A DNA stretch of 48,088 bases from an uncultured Pelagibacteraceae bacterium (GCA_902515095.1 CABXTC010000008.1:1-48088), one strand, 5' to 3'. Positions 9,698 through 21,410 are shown, counted from the stretch's first letter. Notes: a model not told the origin generated them from the letters alone. Numbers and translations are program-made.

Positions 9698-10705
9698 ATG
9701 AATATAGCAATTGTAGGAGCAACGGGAAACGTTGGTAGAAAAATATTAGAAGTTCTTGAAAAAAAAGAACTCTCTATTGATAATCTATATTTAGTAGCAT
9801 CATCCAAAAGTAGTGGAAAAAAAATTAAATTTAAAGATAAAGAATACGAAGTTTGTGACTTAGAAAGTTTCGATTTTTCAAAAGTAAAAATTGCTTTTTT
9901 TTCTGCTGGAGGAAAAGTAGCTGAAAAATTTGCAGAAAAGGCTGCCAAAAATTGTTTGGTTATAGATAACTCAAGTTATTACAGAATGGACCTCGAAGTA
10001 CCCCTAATAGTACCCCAAGTAAATTCTGAGGCTTTAAATGATATGAAAAAAAATATAATAGCTAATCCTAATTGTTCTACAGCTCAACTGGTTATAGCTT
10101 TAAAACCATTGCACGATTTATTTACAATTAAAAGAGTAGTAGTTTCGACTTATCAATCAGTTTCTGGTGGTGGTAAAGCACCAATGGATGAATTGGTAGA
10201 TCAAACCAAATTGGCCTTGAATAACAAAAAAATAAAATCGGTAAATTTCACTAAACAAATAGCTTTTAATGTTATTCCTCATATAGATGTATTCTCTGAA
10301 AATGGCTATACAAAAGAAGAACTTAAAATGACCAATGAAATAAAAAAAATTTTAGATGATAAAATTAATTTAACTGCTACATGTGTTAGAATACCCGTTT
10401 CAGTTTCTCATTCAGAATCAGTAAATATTCAATTTGAAAAAAATTTTTCTTTAGAAGAAGTAAGAAAAGCACTTGATAATTTTGAGGGATGCAAAGTAAT
10501 AGATGACAGAGTTGATGGAGGATATTCAACTCCTATTGAAGCAGAAGGTAAAGATGAAACTTTTATTTCAAGAATAAGAGAAGATAAAACAGTCAAAAAT
10601 GGATTAAATTTATGGATTGTTTCAGATAATTTACTTCGAGGCGCGGCTTTGAACGCAGTAGAAATAGCTGAAGCATTAGTTAAAAATAACTTTTATGGAA
10701 AATAA
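9698..10705 (+). CDS. asd: Aspartate-semialdehyde dehydrogenase
   Basis: Asd reduces aspartyl phosphate to aspartate semialdehyde with NADPH, the branch point to lysine/diaminopimelate and to homoserine for threonine and methionine. The 335-residue protein starts with the NADP motif IVGATGNVGR. Its nucleophile is Cys126 in NPNCSTAQLV. SVSGGGKAPMDEL and RIPVSVSHSES (His238) complete the family motifs. It lies 20 bases after dmdA and its 3' end overlaps sdhC by 11 bases. Homoserine made downstream of this step is the substrate of MetX, encoded at 38911-40035. Confidence 0.96.
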   Translation: MNIAIVGATGNVGRKILEVLEKKELSIDNLYLVASSKSSGKKIKFKDKEYEVCDLESFDFSKVKIAFFSAGGKVAEKFAEKAAKNCLVIDNSSYYRMDLEVPLIVPQVNSEALNDMKKNIIANPNCSTAQLVIALKPLHDLFTIKRVVVSTYQSVSGGGKAPMDELVDQTKLALNNKKIKSVNFTKQIAFNVIPHIDVFSENGYTKEELKMTNEIKKILDDKINLTATCVRIPVSVSHSESVNIQFEKNFSLEEVRKALDNFEGCKVIDDRVDGGYSTPIEAEGKDETFISRIREDKTVKNGLNLWIVSDNLLRGAALNAVEIAEALVKNNFYGK

Positions 10706-11078
10706 AAGTCCATTATCCCCTCATATTCAAATTTATAGGTGGCATATTTCATCTTTAGTATCAATCACTCACAGAATTACAGGAATTATTAATATAGTTG
10801 TAATCACATTAATCTGTTTATGGGCATCACTACTTCTGCTTGGTGAAAGCAAATACGAAACAATTAATTTGTTATTAAATTCTTCAATAGGAAAATTTAT
10901 TATTTTGGCTATCACTTGGTCTTTCTCTTTTCAGGTTTTAAGCGAAATAAGACATTTAATTATGGACTTTGGTTATGGGTTTGAAATTAAAACAACAAAA
11001 ATTACAGGATTAATTGTTATATTTGGATCATTAATCCTGACTGTTGTATTCTATTTAATTGGGAAAATTTTTTTTTAA
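10695..11078 (+). CDS. sdhC: Succinate dehydrogenase cytochrome b556 subunit SdhC
   Basis: SdhC is one of two membrane anchors of complex II, binding heme b and ubiquinone. The 127-residue protein has three predicted membrane helices. The N-terminal signature SPHIQIYRWHISSLVSITHR carries Ser23 and Arg27, equivalent to the E. coli quinone-site Ser27 and Arg31. The heme-ligand histidine is His87 in SEIRHLIMDFGYG. The start overlaps asd by 11 bases, and sdhD begins one base after the stop. Confidence 0.95.
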   Translation: MENKSPLSPHIQIYRWHISSLVSITHRITGIINIVVITLICLWASLLLLGESKYETINLLLNSSIGKFIILAITWSFSFQVLSEIRHLIMDFGYGFEIKTTKITGLIVIFGSLILTVVFYLIGKIFF

Positions 11079-11079
11079 A

Positions 11080-11403
11080 ATGATAAATGCTACAAAAAAA
11101 TGGATCTTTTTAAAAGTTAGTGGCGCAACATTGGTTCCTTTGATGCTGTGGTTTGTTATAAACCTAATTAATTTTTACGACCAAGAATACCTCGATGTTG
11201 TAAATTTTTTTACAAATTCATCATCTAAATTTTTATTTAGTATATTTATTATAAATGCATATTTTTTTTCAGCGCTGAGTATCAGTGAGGTTTTTGAAGA
11301 TTATATAGCAAATTATAAACTCAAAAATGTCGCAAATAAGCTTTTGTACGCTTCAGCAGTGGTAATTCCATTAATTACAATTATATTAATAACTAAGTTA
11401 TGA
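11080..11403 (+). CDS. sdhD: Succinate dehydrogenase membrane anchor SdhD
   Basis: SdhD is the second complex II membrane anchor. I chose the ATG at 11080, one base after the sdhC stop, giving 107 residues; an in-frame TTG at 11059 would overlap sdhC and is less likely. Three hydrophobic helices are visible at about 13-31, 50-70 and 88-106. Residues [17 protein letters not shown] match the SdhD N-terminal helix, and EVFEDYI keeps the Asp74-Tyr75 pair equivalent to E. coli Asp82-Tyr83 of the quinone site. The position equivalent to the E. coli heme ligand His71 is Phe63 ([17 protein letters not shown]). Four-base overlap with sdhA. Confidence 0.92.
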   Translation: MINATKKWIFLKVSGATLVPLMLWFVINLINFYDQEYLDVVNFFTNSSSKFLFSIFIINAYFFSALSISEVFEDYIANYKLKNVANKLLYASAVVIPLITIILITKL

Positions 11404-13175
11404 GTTCATACAAAATAATTGATCATGAATATGATGTCGTTGTTCTAGGAGCAGGAGGCTCTGGTTTAAGAGCTGCGGTAGGTTTAAGTGAAGCTGGTTT
11501 AAAAACTGCATGTATTTCCAAAGTGTTTCCAACGAGAAGTCACACTTCAGCTGCTCAAGGAGGGATCTCAGCAGCACTCGGTAATATGGGAGAAGATGAT
11601 TGGCGTTGGCACATGTATGATACTGTCAAAGGAGCTGATTGGTTAGGAGATCAAGATAGCATTGAGTACCTTTGCAAAGAAGCACCAAAAGCAGTTATTG
11701 AATTAGAAAAATATGGTGTGCCTTTCAGTAGAACAGAAGATGGAAAAATTTACCAAAGACCATTTGGTGGTATGACAAAAAATTATGGAAATGGAATTGT
11801 TCAAAGAACGTGTGCAGCAGCTGATAGAACAGGTCATGCAATTTTACATACTTTATATGGACAGGCTTTAAAACACAAAACAGAATTTTTTATAGAATAT
11901 TTTGCACTAGATCTCTTAATGAAAGACGGAGAGTGCAAAGGTTTAATAGCATGGAATTTAAATGATGGAACAATTCATAGATTTAGAGCACACACAGTGA
12001 TTATAGCTACAGGTGGTTATGGTAAAGTTTACTATTCAGCAACTTCTGCTCATACTTGTACTGGAGATGGTAACGCAATGGTTTTAAGAGCTGGATTGCC
12101 ACTTCAAGACATGGAGTTTGTTCAATTTCATCCAACAGGTATATATGGTCATGGCACTTTAATTACAGAAGGAGCAAGGGGTGAAGGAGGCTATCTTACC
12201 AATTCTAAGGGTGAAAGATTTATGGAAAGATATGCACCAAAGGCAAAAGATTTAGCATCAAGAGATGTTGTAAGTAGATCGATGTCAATAGAGATTAATG
12301 AAGGAAGAGGTGTTGGGAAAGATCAAGATCACGTTCACTTAAATTTAAGTCATTTAGATAAAGAAATAATTGAAAGCAGATTGCCAGGAATAACTGATGC
12401 TGCAAGATTATTTGCAAATGTAGATGTTACTAAAGAGCCAATTCCAGTTGTACCAACGGTTCATTATAACATGGGTGGTATTCCTACAAACTATAAAGGA
12501 GAGGTTTTAACAGTAAATGGTTCTGAAAAGACTGTTCCCGGATTGATGGCGATTGGAGAGGCAGCGTGTGTTTCAGTTCATGGAGCGAATAGATTAGGAT
12601 CCAACTCTTTAATCGACCTAGTTGTTTTTGGAAGAGCTGCAGCAAAAAGAGCTGCAGAGCTAGTTAAACCCGGAACACCACATGAAGAAATTAGTGAACA
12701 TGAAACACAAAAATGTGTTGATAGATTTGATAAAATTAGAAATGCAGAGGGAGACACAGGTACAGCCGAATTAAGATTGGCGATGCAAAAAACAATGCAA
12801 TCTAAGTGTGCAGTTTTTAGAACAGAAAAAACTCTAAAAGAAGGAGTTGAAGAAATAAAGAAAACTTATGATGGGTTAAATTCTTTGTCAGTAAAAGATA
12901 AATCATTAATATTTAATACCGATCTAGTAGAAACTTTAGAATTTGATAATTTAATAAGACAGGCTGTGGTGACAGTTGACTCTGCTTACAATAGAAAAGA
13001 AAGTAGAGGAGCACATGCTCGAGAGGATTATCCTAAAAGAGATGATGAAAAATTTATGCAGCATACGCTTGCGTGGTGTGATGGAAAAGAGACAAAAATA
13101 AGCTATAGGGAGGTTCATAAATCTACACTTACAAATGATGTTCAATATTTTCCTCCTCAAGAAAGAGTTTATTAA
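11400..13175 (+). CDS. sdhA: Succinate dehydrogenase flavoprotein subunit SdhA
   Basis: SdhA oxidises succinate to fumarate with covalently bound FAD on the cytoplasmic face. The 591-residue protein has the dinucleotide-binding motif [12 protein letters not shown] (16-27). FAD-linking His48 lies in [12 protein letters not shown]. The active-site segments [20 protein letters not shown] and the [10 protein letters not shown] arginine are present, along with the capping motif [14 protein letters not shown] and [11 protein letters not shown]. It overlaps sdhD by ATGA and sdhB by one base, so the four sdh genes are tightly coupled. Confidence 0.98.
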   Translation: MSSYKIIDHEYDVVVLGAGGSGLRAAVGLSEAGLKTACISKVFPTRSHTSAAQGGISAALGNMGEDDWRWHMYDTVKGADWLGDQDSIEYLCKEAPKAVIELEKYGVPFSRTEDGKIYQRPFGGMTKNYGNGIVQRTCAAADRTGHAILHTLYGQALKHKTEFFIEYFALDLLMKDGECKGLIAWNLNDGTIHRFRAHTVIIATGGYGKVYYSATSAHTCTGDGNAMVLRAGLPLQDMEFVQFHPTGIYGHGTLITEGARGEGGYLTNSKGERFMERYAPKAKDLASRDVVSRSMSIEINEGRGVGKDQDHVHLNLSHLDKEIIESRLPGITDAARLFANVDVTKEPIPVVPTVHYNMGGIPTNYKGEVLTVNGSEKTVPGLMAIGEAACVSVHGANRLGSNSLIDLVVFGRAAAKRAAELVKPGTPHEEISEHETQKCVDRFDKIRNAEGDTGTAELRLAMQKTMQSKCAVFRTEKTLKEGVEEIKKTYDGLNSLSVKDKSLIFNTDLVETLEFDNLIRQAVVTVDSAYNRKESRGAHAREDYPKRDDEKFMQHTLAWCDGKETKISYREVHKSTLTNDVQYFPPQERVY

Positions 13176-13954
13176 TGGTTCAAATTAATTTGCCTAAAAA
13201 CTCTCAAGTTAAAAAAGGTAAATATTATAAAGATAAGACTGACTCTAAAAATCTAAGAAAAGTAAATATTTATAGATGGGATCCCTCAACAGAGGAAAAT
13301 CCGAGAATTGATACATATGAAGTTGATATGGATAATTGTCCTTCAAAAGTTTTAGACATTTTAAACAAAATAAAGAATGAGATTGACCCAACGATTGCCT
13401 ACAGAAGATCTTGTGCACATGGTGTTTGTGGCTCTTGTGCAATGAACATGGGTGGCAAAAATGGTTTAGCTTGCACCACACCCCACGCAGAAATAGATGG
13501 AGACATAGATATTTATCCATTGCCTCATTTAAAAGTAAAAAAAGATTTAATTGGAGATTTAGATGGATTGTATAAACAGTATCAATCTATCGAACCTTGG
13601 CTTAAATCAAATTCGAATTCTGAAACTCAAGAAATTTTACAATCAAAAGAGGAAAGAGCTAAACTGGATGGTGCCTATGAGTGTATTATGTGTGCATGTT
13701 GTTCCACTTCATGCCCAAGCTATTGGTGGAATGGAGATAAATATTTAGGACCAGCCGTTTTACTGCAAGCCTATAGATGGATAGTAGATAGCAGAGATGA
13801 AGAAAGACAGGCAAGGTTAAAAAAAGTAGCGGATGAGTTAAAATTATATCGTTGTCATACAATCTTAAACTGTACAAGTGCATGTCCAAAAGGTTTAAAC
13901 CCTGCAAAAGCAATTGCTGAAATAAAAAAGATGTTAGCAACAGCTAATATTTAA
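13175..13954 (+). CDS. sdhB: Succinate dehydrogenase iron-sulfur subunit SdhB
   Basis: SdhB carries electrons from FAD to the quinone site through three Fe-S clusters. The 259-residue protein has the [2Fe-2S] motif [16 protein letters not shown] followed by LACTT, the [4Fe-4S] motif [16 protein letters not shown], and the [3Fe-4S] motif [17 protein letters not shown] near the C-terminus. Its ATG shares one base with the sdhA stop. A 42-base gap without a clear terminator separates it from mmsA. Confidence 0.98.
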   Translation: MVQINLPKNSQVKKGKYYKDKTDSKNLRKVNIYRWDPSTEENPRIDTYEVDMDNCPSKVLDILNKIKNEIDPTIAYRRSCAHGVCGSCAMNMGGKNGLACTTPHAEIDGDIDIYPLPHLKVKKDLIGDLDGLYKQYQSIEPWLKSNSNSETQEILQSKEERAKLDGAYECIMCACCSTSCPSYWWNGDKYLGPAVLLQAYRWIVDSRDEERQARLKKVADELKLYRCHTILNCTSACPKGLNPAKAIAEIKKMLATANI

Positions 13955-13996
13955 ACAATAGACTAATAAGAATTTTTACTCTAAAAGACCCTATTC

Positions 13997-15490
13997 ATGA
14001 AATTAATTGAACATTTTGTAGGTGGGAAAATAATTCCTGGAACTTCAGGAAAAAAAGGAAAAGTTTTTAATCCTGCTACTGGTGAACAGGAGAAGGAAGT
14101 AAGACTTGCCTCCTCGAGTGATTTAGACCAAGCAGTAGTAATTGCAAAAAAAGCATTTGAAATATGGTCATTAAAACCTTCACTTCAAAGAGCAAGGATA
14201 ATGTTTAAATTTAAAGAGTTAATTGAAAAAAATTCTGATGAACTGACAAAATTAATTGTCTCTGAACATGGAAAAGTTTATGAAGATGCAAAAGGTTCAT
14301 TAACACGAGGATTAGAAGTTGTAGAATTTGCTTGTGGAATTCCACATTTACTAAAAGGAGAATTTTCAGAAAACGTAGGGACAGATGTTGACAGCTGGTC
14401 AATGCGTCAACCATTAGGTGTTGTTGCAGGAATAACACCATTTAACTTTCCAGCTATGGTTCCGATGTGGATGTTTCCAATTGCTATTGCATGTGGAAAT
14501 ACATTTATATTAAAGCCATCAGAAAAAGATCCCTCTTGCGCAATAAGATTAGCAGAATTATTAAAAGAAGCTGGTCTTCCAGATGGTGTATTTAATGTGA
14601 TAAATGGAGACAAAGAAGCAGTAGATGCAATTTTAAATAACAAAGATATAAAAGCAGTTAGTTTTGTTGGTTCAACTCCTATAGCGAAGTATATTTATGA
14701 AAATTCAGCAAAAAATGAAAAAAGAGTTCAGGCATTAGGAGGAGCTAAAAATCATTTAGTGGTTATGCCAGACTGTGATTTAGACGGTGCTGTGAATGGT
14801 TTGATGGGTGCAGCTTATGGCTCTGCTGGAGAAAGATGTATGGCTCAGTCGGTTGCTGTAGCTGTCGGCGATATTGGAGATGAACTAGTGTCTAGATTAT
14901 CAAAAAAAGCAGAGGCTTTAAAAGTTGGACCAGGAATGGACAAAAATTCTGAAATGGGTCCCTTGGTCACTAAAGAACATTTAGAAAAAGTAAAAAGTTA
15001 CGTTGATTTGGGTGTAAAAGAAGGTGCGAAATTAGTAGTCGATGGAAGAAACTTAAAATTACAAGGATATGAGAATGGCTTTTACATTGGCGGTTGTTTA
15101 TTTGATAAAGTTACAAAAGATATGAGAATTTATAAAGAGGAAATATTTGGTCCAGTTCTATCAGTAGTTAGAGTTAAAACTTTTGAGGAAGCTTCAAAAT
15201 TAATAAATGATCATGAATATGGAAATGGTGTAAGTATTTATACAAGAGACGGAGATGCTGGAAGAACATTTGCAAGCAAAATTCAAGTTGGAATGGTTGG
15301 TATTAACGTACCAATACCTGTGCCAATGGCTTTTCATAGTTTTGGTGGTTGGAAAAGATCTTTGTTTGGAGATAGTGCCATGCATGGGATGGAAGGAATA
15401 AAATTTTATACTAAATTAAAAACGATAACTTCAAGATGGCCCTCAGGAATTAGATCTAATGCTGAATTTGTGATGCCAACAATGAAATAA
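13997..15490 (+). CDS. mmsA: CoA-acylating methylmalonate-semialdehyde dehydrogenase
   Basis: This family converts methylmalonate semialdehyde or malonate semialdehyde, with NAD and CoA, to propionyl-CoA or acetyl-CoA in valine, inositol, beta-alanine or 3-hydroxypropionate breakdown. The 497-residue protein has PFNFPAMVP (148-156), the FVGSTPIAKYIY motif, LGGAKNH (247-253) in place of the ELGGK of ordinary aldehyde dehydrogenases, and nucleophile Cys281 in GSAGERCMAQ. LGGAKNH is characteristic of the CoA-dependent MmsA branch. It lies between sdhB and mdh, six bases upstream of mdh, so its product may feed the adjacent TCA genes. The natural substrate cannot be told from sequence. Confidence 0.9.
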   Translation: MKLIEHFVGGKIIPGTSGKKGKVFNPATGEQEKEVRLASSSDLDQAVVIAKKAFEIWSLKPSLQRARIMFKFKELIEKNSDELTKLIVSEHGKVYEDAKGSLTRGLEVVEFACGIPHLLKGEFSENVGTDVDSWSMRQPLGVVAGITPFNFPAMVPMWMFPIAIACGNTFILKPSEKDPSCAIRLAELLKEAGLPDGVFNVINGDKEAVDAILNNKDIKAVSFVGSTPIAKYIYENSAKNEKRVQALGGAKNHLVVMPDCDLDGAVNGLMGAAYGSAGERCMAQSVAVAVGDIGDELVSRLSKKAEALKVGPGMDKNSEMGPLVTKEHLEKVKSYVDLGVKEGAKLVVDGRNLKLQGYENGFYIGGCLFDKVTKDMRIYKEEIFGPVLSVVRVKTFEEASKLINDHEYGNGVSIYTRDGDAGRTFASKIQVGMVGINVPIPVPMAFHSFGGWKRSLFGDSAMHGMEGIKFYTKLKTITSRWPSGIRSNAEFVMPTMK

Positions 15491-15493
15491 TGA

Positions 15494-16458
<965 letters not shown>

Positions 16459-16459
<1 letters not shown>

Positions 16460-17619
16460 TGAACATACATGAGCATCAGGCTAAACAAATTTTAAAAAAA
16501 TTTGGAGCAATTGTGCCAGAAGGTGTATTTGGTTTAACGGTTGAGGAACTTTTAGAGAAATGTAAGTCATTAAAAACAGAAAAATATGTTTTAAAAGCTC
16601 AAATTCATGCAGGTGGAAGAGGAAAAGCAGGAGGTGTCAAAATTCTGAATAATCTCGAAGAACTTGAAAAATCAGCCAAAGAACTTTTAGGAAAAAAATT
16701 AATAACTCATCAGACAGGACCTGAAGGAAGAGAAGTTAAAAGATTATATGTTGAAGCTTCATCAGATATTGAGAAAGAATTTTATTTATCATGTTTGGTA
16801 GATAGAGCTTCTTCAAAAATCGCTTTTATCTCTAGTGATCAAGGTGGAATGGACATTGAGGATGTAGCAAGCAAATCACCTGAAAAAATTTCGACAACTA
16901 AAGTAGAATTAAAAGATGAAATTTCAAATGATGAGTGTGAAAAAATTATTCAAATATTTAAATTAGAGAACAATACAAAAAACGAGGCAATATCTTTAAT
17001 TAAATCAATCTATAAGATGTTTGTTGAAACTGATGCAAATATGGTTGAAATAAACCCATTAATACTCACAAAAGAAAAGAAAATTATTTGTTTAGATGCA
17101 AAGGTTAATTTTGATAGTAACGCTCTATTTAGACATCCTGAAATTTTAGAGCTTAGAGATCTGAATGAAGAAGATCCTACTGAAATTGAAGCTAGTAAGC
17201 ATGACCTAGCTTATATCAAATTAGATGGCGGCATTGGATGTATGGTTAATGGGGCTGGTTTAGCAATGGCTACTATGGATATAATAAAATTATATGGAGA
17301 GGAGCCAGCAAATTTTTTAGATGTTGGTGGTGGAGCATCAAAAGAAAAAGTCTCAGCGGCTTTTAAAATAATTTTGTCAGATAAAAATGTAAAAGGTATA
17401 TTAATCAATATTTTTGGTGGCATAATGCGATGTGATGTTCTAGCTCAAGGCGTTGTAGATGCTGCAAAAGAAATGAAAATCAATGTTCCTTTGGTAGTAA
17501 GATTAGCCGGCACAAATTTTAAAGAAGGTAAAAAAATATTAGATAATTCAGGTTTAAAATTAATATCTGCTGAAAATTTGGATGATGCAGCAAAAAAAAT
17601 TGTTGAGGCAATAAAGTAA
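16459..17619 (+). CDS. sucC: Succinyl-CoA synthetase beta subunit
   Basis: SucC binds nucleotide and, with SucD, interconverts succinyl-CoA and succinate with substrate-level phosphorylation. The 386-residue protein begins with the family N-terminus NIHEHQAKQILKKFG and has the ATP-grasp segment VLKAQIHAGGRGKAGGV. ANMVEINPLIL and the C-terminal GGGASKEKV and NIFGGIMRCDVLAQG segments follow. The sucD ATG follows the stop directly with no gap. Confidence 0.98.
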
Positions 17620-18495
17620 ATGTCTGTTTTAGTTAATAAAAATACTAGATTAATCTGTCAAGGATTTACAGGTTCTCATGGAACTTTCCACTCTGAGCAA
17701 GCAATTAAATATGGAACAAATTTAGTTGGTGGGGTGACACCAAAAAAAGGTGGCCAAAAACATTTGGGCCTTCCAGTTTTTGATACAGTGAAAGAGGCAA
17801 GACAGTCCGAGGGAGCTAACGCAACAATGATATACGTCCCAGCTAAATTTGCAGCCTCAGCAATTATTGAAGCAATAGATGCATCTATAGAACTGATTGT
17901 ATGTATAACTGAAGGAATTCCTATTCAGGACATGTTAAAAGTTAAACAGAAATTAAATGATTCAAAAAGTAGATTGATCGGCCCCAACTGTCCAGGGATC
18001 ATAACTCCTGATGAGTGTAAAATTGGCATAATGCCTGGTAGCATCCATAAAAAAGGAACAGTTGGAATAGTATCAAGATCTGGAACTTTAACTTATGAAG
18101 CAGTAGCACAAACAACAGAAAATGGGCTAGGACAATCAACTTGTATTGGAATCGGAGGTGATCCTATAAATGGTACGAATTTTATAGATTGTCTAGATTT
18201 ATTTTTAAATGATGAAGATACTCAATCAATTTTAATGATTGGTGAAATCGGCGGGATTGCTGAGGAAGAGGCTGCAGATTTCGTTAATAATCATAAAATA
18301 AAAAAACCAATTGTTGGATTTATAGCTGGTGTGACCGCTCCCCCTGGACGAAGAATGGGTCATGCAGGAGCCATAATTTCAGGTGGTAAAGGTGGCGCAA
18401 AGGAAAAGATAAAAAAAATGGAAGATTGTGGAATAACTATGGCAAACTCTCCATCAAAAATTGGAAAAACATTATTAAATAAATTGTCTAATTGA
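17620..18495 (+). CDS. sucD: Succinyl-CoA synthetase alpha subunit
   Basis: SucD binds CoA and carries the phosphorylated histidine. The 291-residue protein has the CoA-binding motif [16 protein letters not shown] (14-29) and [29 protein letters not shown] is at 121-140. The active-site histidine is His248 in [18 protein letters not shown], matching E. coli His246. It is contiguous with sucC. A 35-base gap to sucA may contain a promoter. Confidence 0.98.
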   Translation: MSVLVNKNTRLICQGFTGSHGTFHSEQAIKYGTNLVGGVTPKKGGQKHLGLPVFDTVKEARQSEGANATMIYVPAKFAASAIIEAIDASIELIVCITEGIPIQDMLKVKQKLNDSKSRLIGPNCPGIITPDECKIGIMPGSIHKKGTVGIVSRSGTLTYEAVAQTTENGLGQSTCIGIGGDPINGTNFIDCLDLFLNDEDTQSILMIGEIGGIAEEEAADFVNNHKIKKPIVGFIAGVTAPPGRRMGHAGAIISGGKGGAKEKIKKMEDCGITMANSPSKIGKTLLNKLSN

Positions 18496-18519
18496 AAAAT
18501 TTCTTTCTAGGTCTATATT
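18492..18519 (+). promoter_or_regulatory. Candidate sigma70 promoter for sucA-sucB-lpdA
   Basis: TTGAAA (18492-18497, overlapping the sucD stop), a 16-base spacer and TATATT (18514-18519) precede the sucA ATG at 18531. The predicted start near 18526 would give a leader of only about 5 bases. This is a better consensus match than most intergenic sequence here, but it is not proven. Confidence 0.42.
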
Positions 18520-18530
18520 AACTGATAGCG

Positions 18531-21404
18531 ATGTCATCTTCTAAAAATCTTGAATTTGAAAAAACTGCTTTCTTAAGTAAATCCAATAGTGCTTTTATTG
18601 AAGAGATGTATCTTAAGTTTGTTAACAATGACCCGTCTTTGCCTGATAGCTGGAAAATATATTTTAGTCAGATTGGTGATGAGGCAGACATAATTGTAAA
18701 TGAAATAAATGGACCCTCTTGGAGTCCATCAAAAAAAGTATCTATTAAAAAGTCACAAAATTTAAATAATGGTAACGAAAATCAAGGTGAATTAGTTTCA
18801 AAACAATCTAATGCAAATTCTATAAAAGCTGTTGCTATGATTAGATCTTACAGACAGAGAGGTCATTTGATTGCTAAATTAGATCCTCTAGGTCTTTTAA
18901 AGGCTGATTATTTAGAAGAACTCCATCCTGAGTCATATGGATTTAATAAAGAGGAATATAATGATAAAATTTTTTTAGATGGAGTCATTAATAGGCAATA
19001 TTCTAGCATTTCTGAAATTTTAAAATTTTTAAGAGATAAATATTGTGGATCCTTAGGTTTTGAATTTATGCATATCTCAAATCCAACTGAAAGAAAATGG
19101 TTTAGAGATAGAGTTGAAAAAGCAGATGATTTTAAATTTACTCAGAATGGAAAAGAGGCCATTCTTAAAAAATTAATTCAAGCAGAAGGTTTTGAAAAAT
19201 TTTTACACACAAAATACGTTGGTACAAAAAGATTTGGTTTAGATGGAGGCGAAAGTTTAATCCCCGCTCTTGAGCAAATAATAAAAATTGGTGGTCAATC
19301 AAAAGTAAAAGAAGTTAAAATAGGAATGTCCCATAGAGGAAGATTGAACGTTTTGGCCAATGTCTTACAAAAATCTTATAAAAGAATTTTCAATGAATTT
19401 GCTGGAGAGATAAGTTCAAAATCAGAGGACGACACAGGAGATGTCAAATATCACTTAGGAGCTTCATCAAACAGAGAATTTGATGGAAATCAAGTGCACG
19501 TAAGTTTAACAGATAATCCATCTCATCTTGAAGCAGTGAACCCTGTAGTCTTAGGACAAACAAGAGCTAAACAATATTTCCATAAGGATAAAGATAGAAA
19601 TAAAGTTATACCAATTTTAATTCATGGAGATGCAGCTTTTGCGGGCCAAGGAGTTGTAGCTGAATGTTTTGCGATGTCTGGTCTTCCAGGACATAATACA
19701 GGTGGAACTATTCATATTATAGTAAATAACCAAATAGGATTTACCACAAGTCCAAGATTTGCAAGATCTTCACCTTATCCTTCCGATATTGCAAAAATGG
19801 TTGAAGCTCCAATCATCCATGTTAACGGCGATGATCCTGAGGCAGTTGTTTATGCTGCAAGAATAGCAGCTGATTTTAGATTAAAATTTAATAGAGATGT
19901 TGTTATAGACTTAATTTGTTATCGAAGATTTGGTCATAATGAGGGGGATGAACCGTCTTTTACTCAACCACTCATGTATAAAAAAATCCGTTCACACCCT
20001 TCACCCATTAAAGTTTATGGTGAAAAATTAATAAATGATGGCTCAATTACAGATGATTATTTTAGAAGATCTATAAAAGAATTTAAGGAATTACTTGATG
20101 ATCAATATAAGAATGCAAAAAACTATAAACCTAAAATAGAATGGTTTGAGGGTACATGGTCAAGATATAAACCAGCGAGAGGAAAAGATAAAAGAGGCGT
20201 TACGGGTTATGATGTTAAAAGATTAAAAAATATTTCTGAAAAAATAAATACAATACCTAAAGAAATTAACATTCATAAAACTATCGCCAAAGTCTTAGAA
20301 AATAGAAAATTACGTGTTAATAATGAGGAAAAAATTGATTGGTCCACCGCTGAAGCTTTGGCATTTGGATCTTTGTTAGAGGAAGGGTATCCCGTAAGAT
20401 TAGTTGGTCAGGACTCAGGAAGAGGCACATTTAGTCAAAGACATTCAGTATTAAGAAATCAAATAGACAATTCTCGATATGTTCCATTAAACAAAATATC
20501 TACAAAACAAAAGAATTTTGAAATTGTAGATAGTTTTTTATCTGAATTAGCTGTTCTAGGCTTTGAATATGGCTATAGTTTAGTTGAACCTAATACACTT
20601 ACAATTTGGGAAGCTCAATTTGGTGATTTTGCTAATGGTGCTCAAGTAGTTATAGATCAATTTATTGCTTCAGGAGAAAGAAAATGGTCAAGAGCTTCTG
20701 GATTAGTTATGTTATTACCTCACGGCTACGAAGGACAAGGTCCTGAGCACTCTTCTGCTAGATTAGAAAGATTTTTACAATTATGTTCAAATGACAATAT
20801 GCAGGTAATGAATTGCACAACACCCGCAAACTATTTTCATGCACTTAGAAGACAGATGCATAGAGATTTCAGAAAACCTCTAATTATAATGACTCCCAAA
20901 TCTTTACTCAGACACAAAAATTGTGTTTCAAACTTAAGCGATTTTAGTAAAAAAAATACATTTCATAGAGTTTTGTGGGATCACGCAATTGATCCAAAAG
21001 TAAAAGGTTTTATTAAATTGAAAAAAAAGGAAAAAATTAAAAAAGTAATTCTGTGTTCAGGAAAAATTTATTTTGATTTGCTTGAAGCTAGAGAAAAATT
21101 TAAAAGAGATGATCTTATATTTTATAGAATCGAGCAACTTTATCCTTTTCCAGCTAAGACACTTGCAAAAGAGCTAAAACCTTATGCTAAAAAAGCCAAA
21201 TTTTATTGGTGTCAGGAAGAGCCAAAAAATATGGGTGCTTGGTTTTCTGCTAGAGATTATATCCAATGGACATTAGATAATATAAAGGCTAATAATAAAA
21301 AGATTTCTTATATTGGAAGAAGTCCAGATGCGTCACCAGCTACTGGTTATGCAAAAAGGCACATTTCACAACAAGAAGAAATTATTAAGAAGGTTTTTGA
21401 ATAA
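18531..21404 (+). CDS. sucA: 2-oxoglutarate dehydrogenase E1 component
   Basis: SucA is the thiamine-diphosphate decarboxylase of the 2-oxoglutarate dehydrogenase complex. The 957-residue protein has the N-terminal E2-binding segment (SNSAFIEEMYLKFVNNDPSL) and GLDGGESLIPALEQ. GMSHRGRLNVLANV is next. The ThDP site runs from GDAAFAGQGVVAECFAMSGL to VNNQIGFTTSPR. The C-terminal half has GQDSGRGTFSQRH and LPHGYEGQGPEHSSARLERF. The length is close to the usual 930-990. sucB starts six bases after the stop, so E1, E2 and E3 form one transcription unit. Confidence 0.98.
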   Translation: MSSSKNLEFEKTAFLSKSNSAFIEEMYLKFVNNDPSLPDSWKIYFSQIGDEADIIVNEINGPSWSPSKKVSIKKSQNLNNGNENQGELVSKQSNANSIKAVAMIRSYRQRGHLIAKLDPLGLLKADYLEELHPESYGFNKEEYNDKIFLDGVINRQYSSISEILKFLRDKYCGSLGFEFMHISNPTERKWFRDRVEKADDFKFTQNGKEAILKKLIQAEGFEKFLHTKYVGTKRFGLDGGESLIPALEQIIKIGGQSKVKEVKIGMSHRGRLNVLANVLQKSYKRIFNEFAGEISSKSEDDTGDVKYHLGASSNREFDGNQVHVSLTDNPSHLEAVNPVVLGQTRAKQYFHKDKDRNKVIPILIHGDAAFAGQGVVAECFAMSGLPGHNTGGTIHIIVNNQIGFTTSPRFARSSPYPSDIAKMVEAPIIHVNGDDPEAVVYAARIAADFRLKFNRDVVIDLICYRRFGHNEGDEPSFTQPLMYKKIRSHPSPIKVYGEKLINDGSITDDYFRRSIKEFKELLDDQYKNAKNYKPKIEWFEGTWSRYKPARGKDKRGVTGYDVKRLKNISEKINTIPKEINIHKTIAKVLENRKLRVNNEEKIDWSTAEALAFGSLLEEGYPVRLVGQDSGRGTFSQRHSVLRNQIDNSRYVPLNKISTKQKNFEIVDSFLSELAVLGFEYGYSLVEPNTLTIWEAQFGDFANGAQVVIDQFIASGERKWSRASGLVMLLPHGYEGQGPEHSSARLERFLQLCSNDNMQVMNCTTPANYFHALRRQMHRDFRKPLIIMTPKSLLRHKNCVSNLSDFSKKNTFHRVLWDHAIDPKVKGFIKLKKKEKIKKVILCSGKIYFDLLEAREKFKRDDLIFYRIEQLYPFPAKTLAKELKPYAKKAKFYWCQEEPKNMGAWFSARDYIQWTLDNIKANNKKISYIGRSPDASPATGYAKRHISQQEEIIKKVFE

Positions 21405-21410
21405 TTTAAA

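Noticed and set aside
11059..11079. A TTG start for SdhD inside sdhC
   Set aside because: The ATG at 11080 directly follows the sdhC stop and fits the family length.
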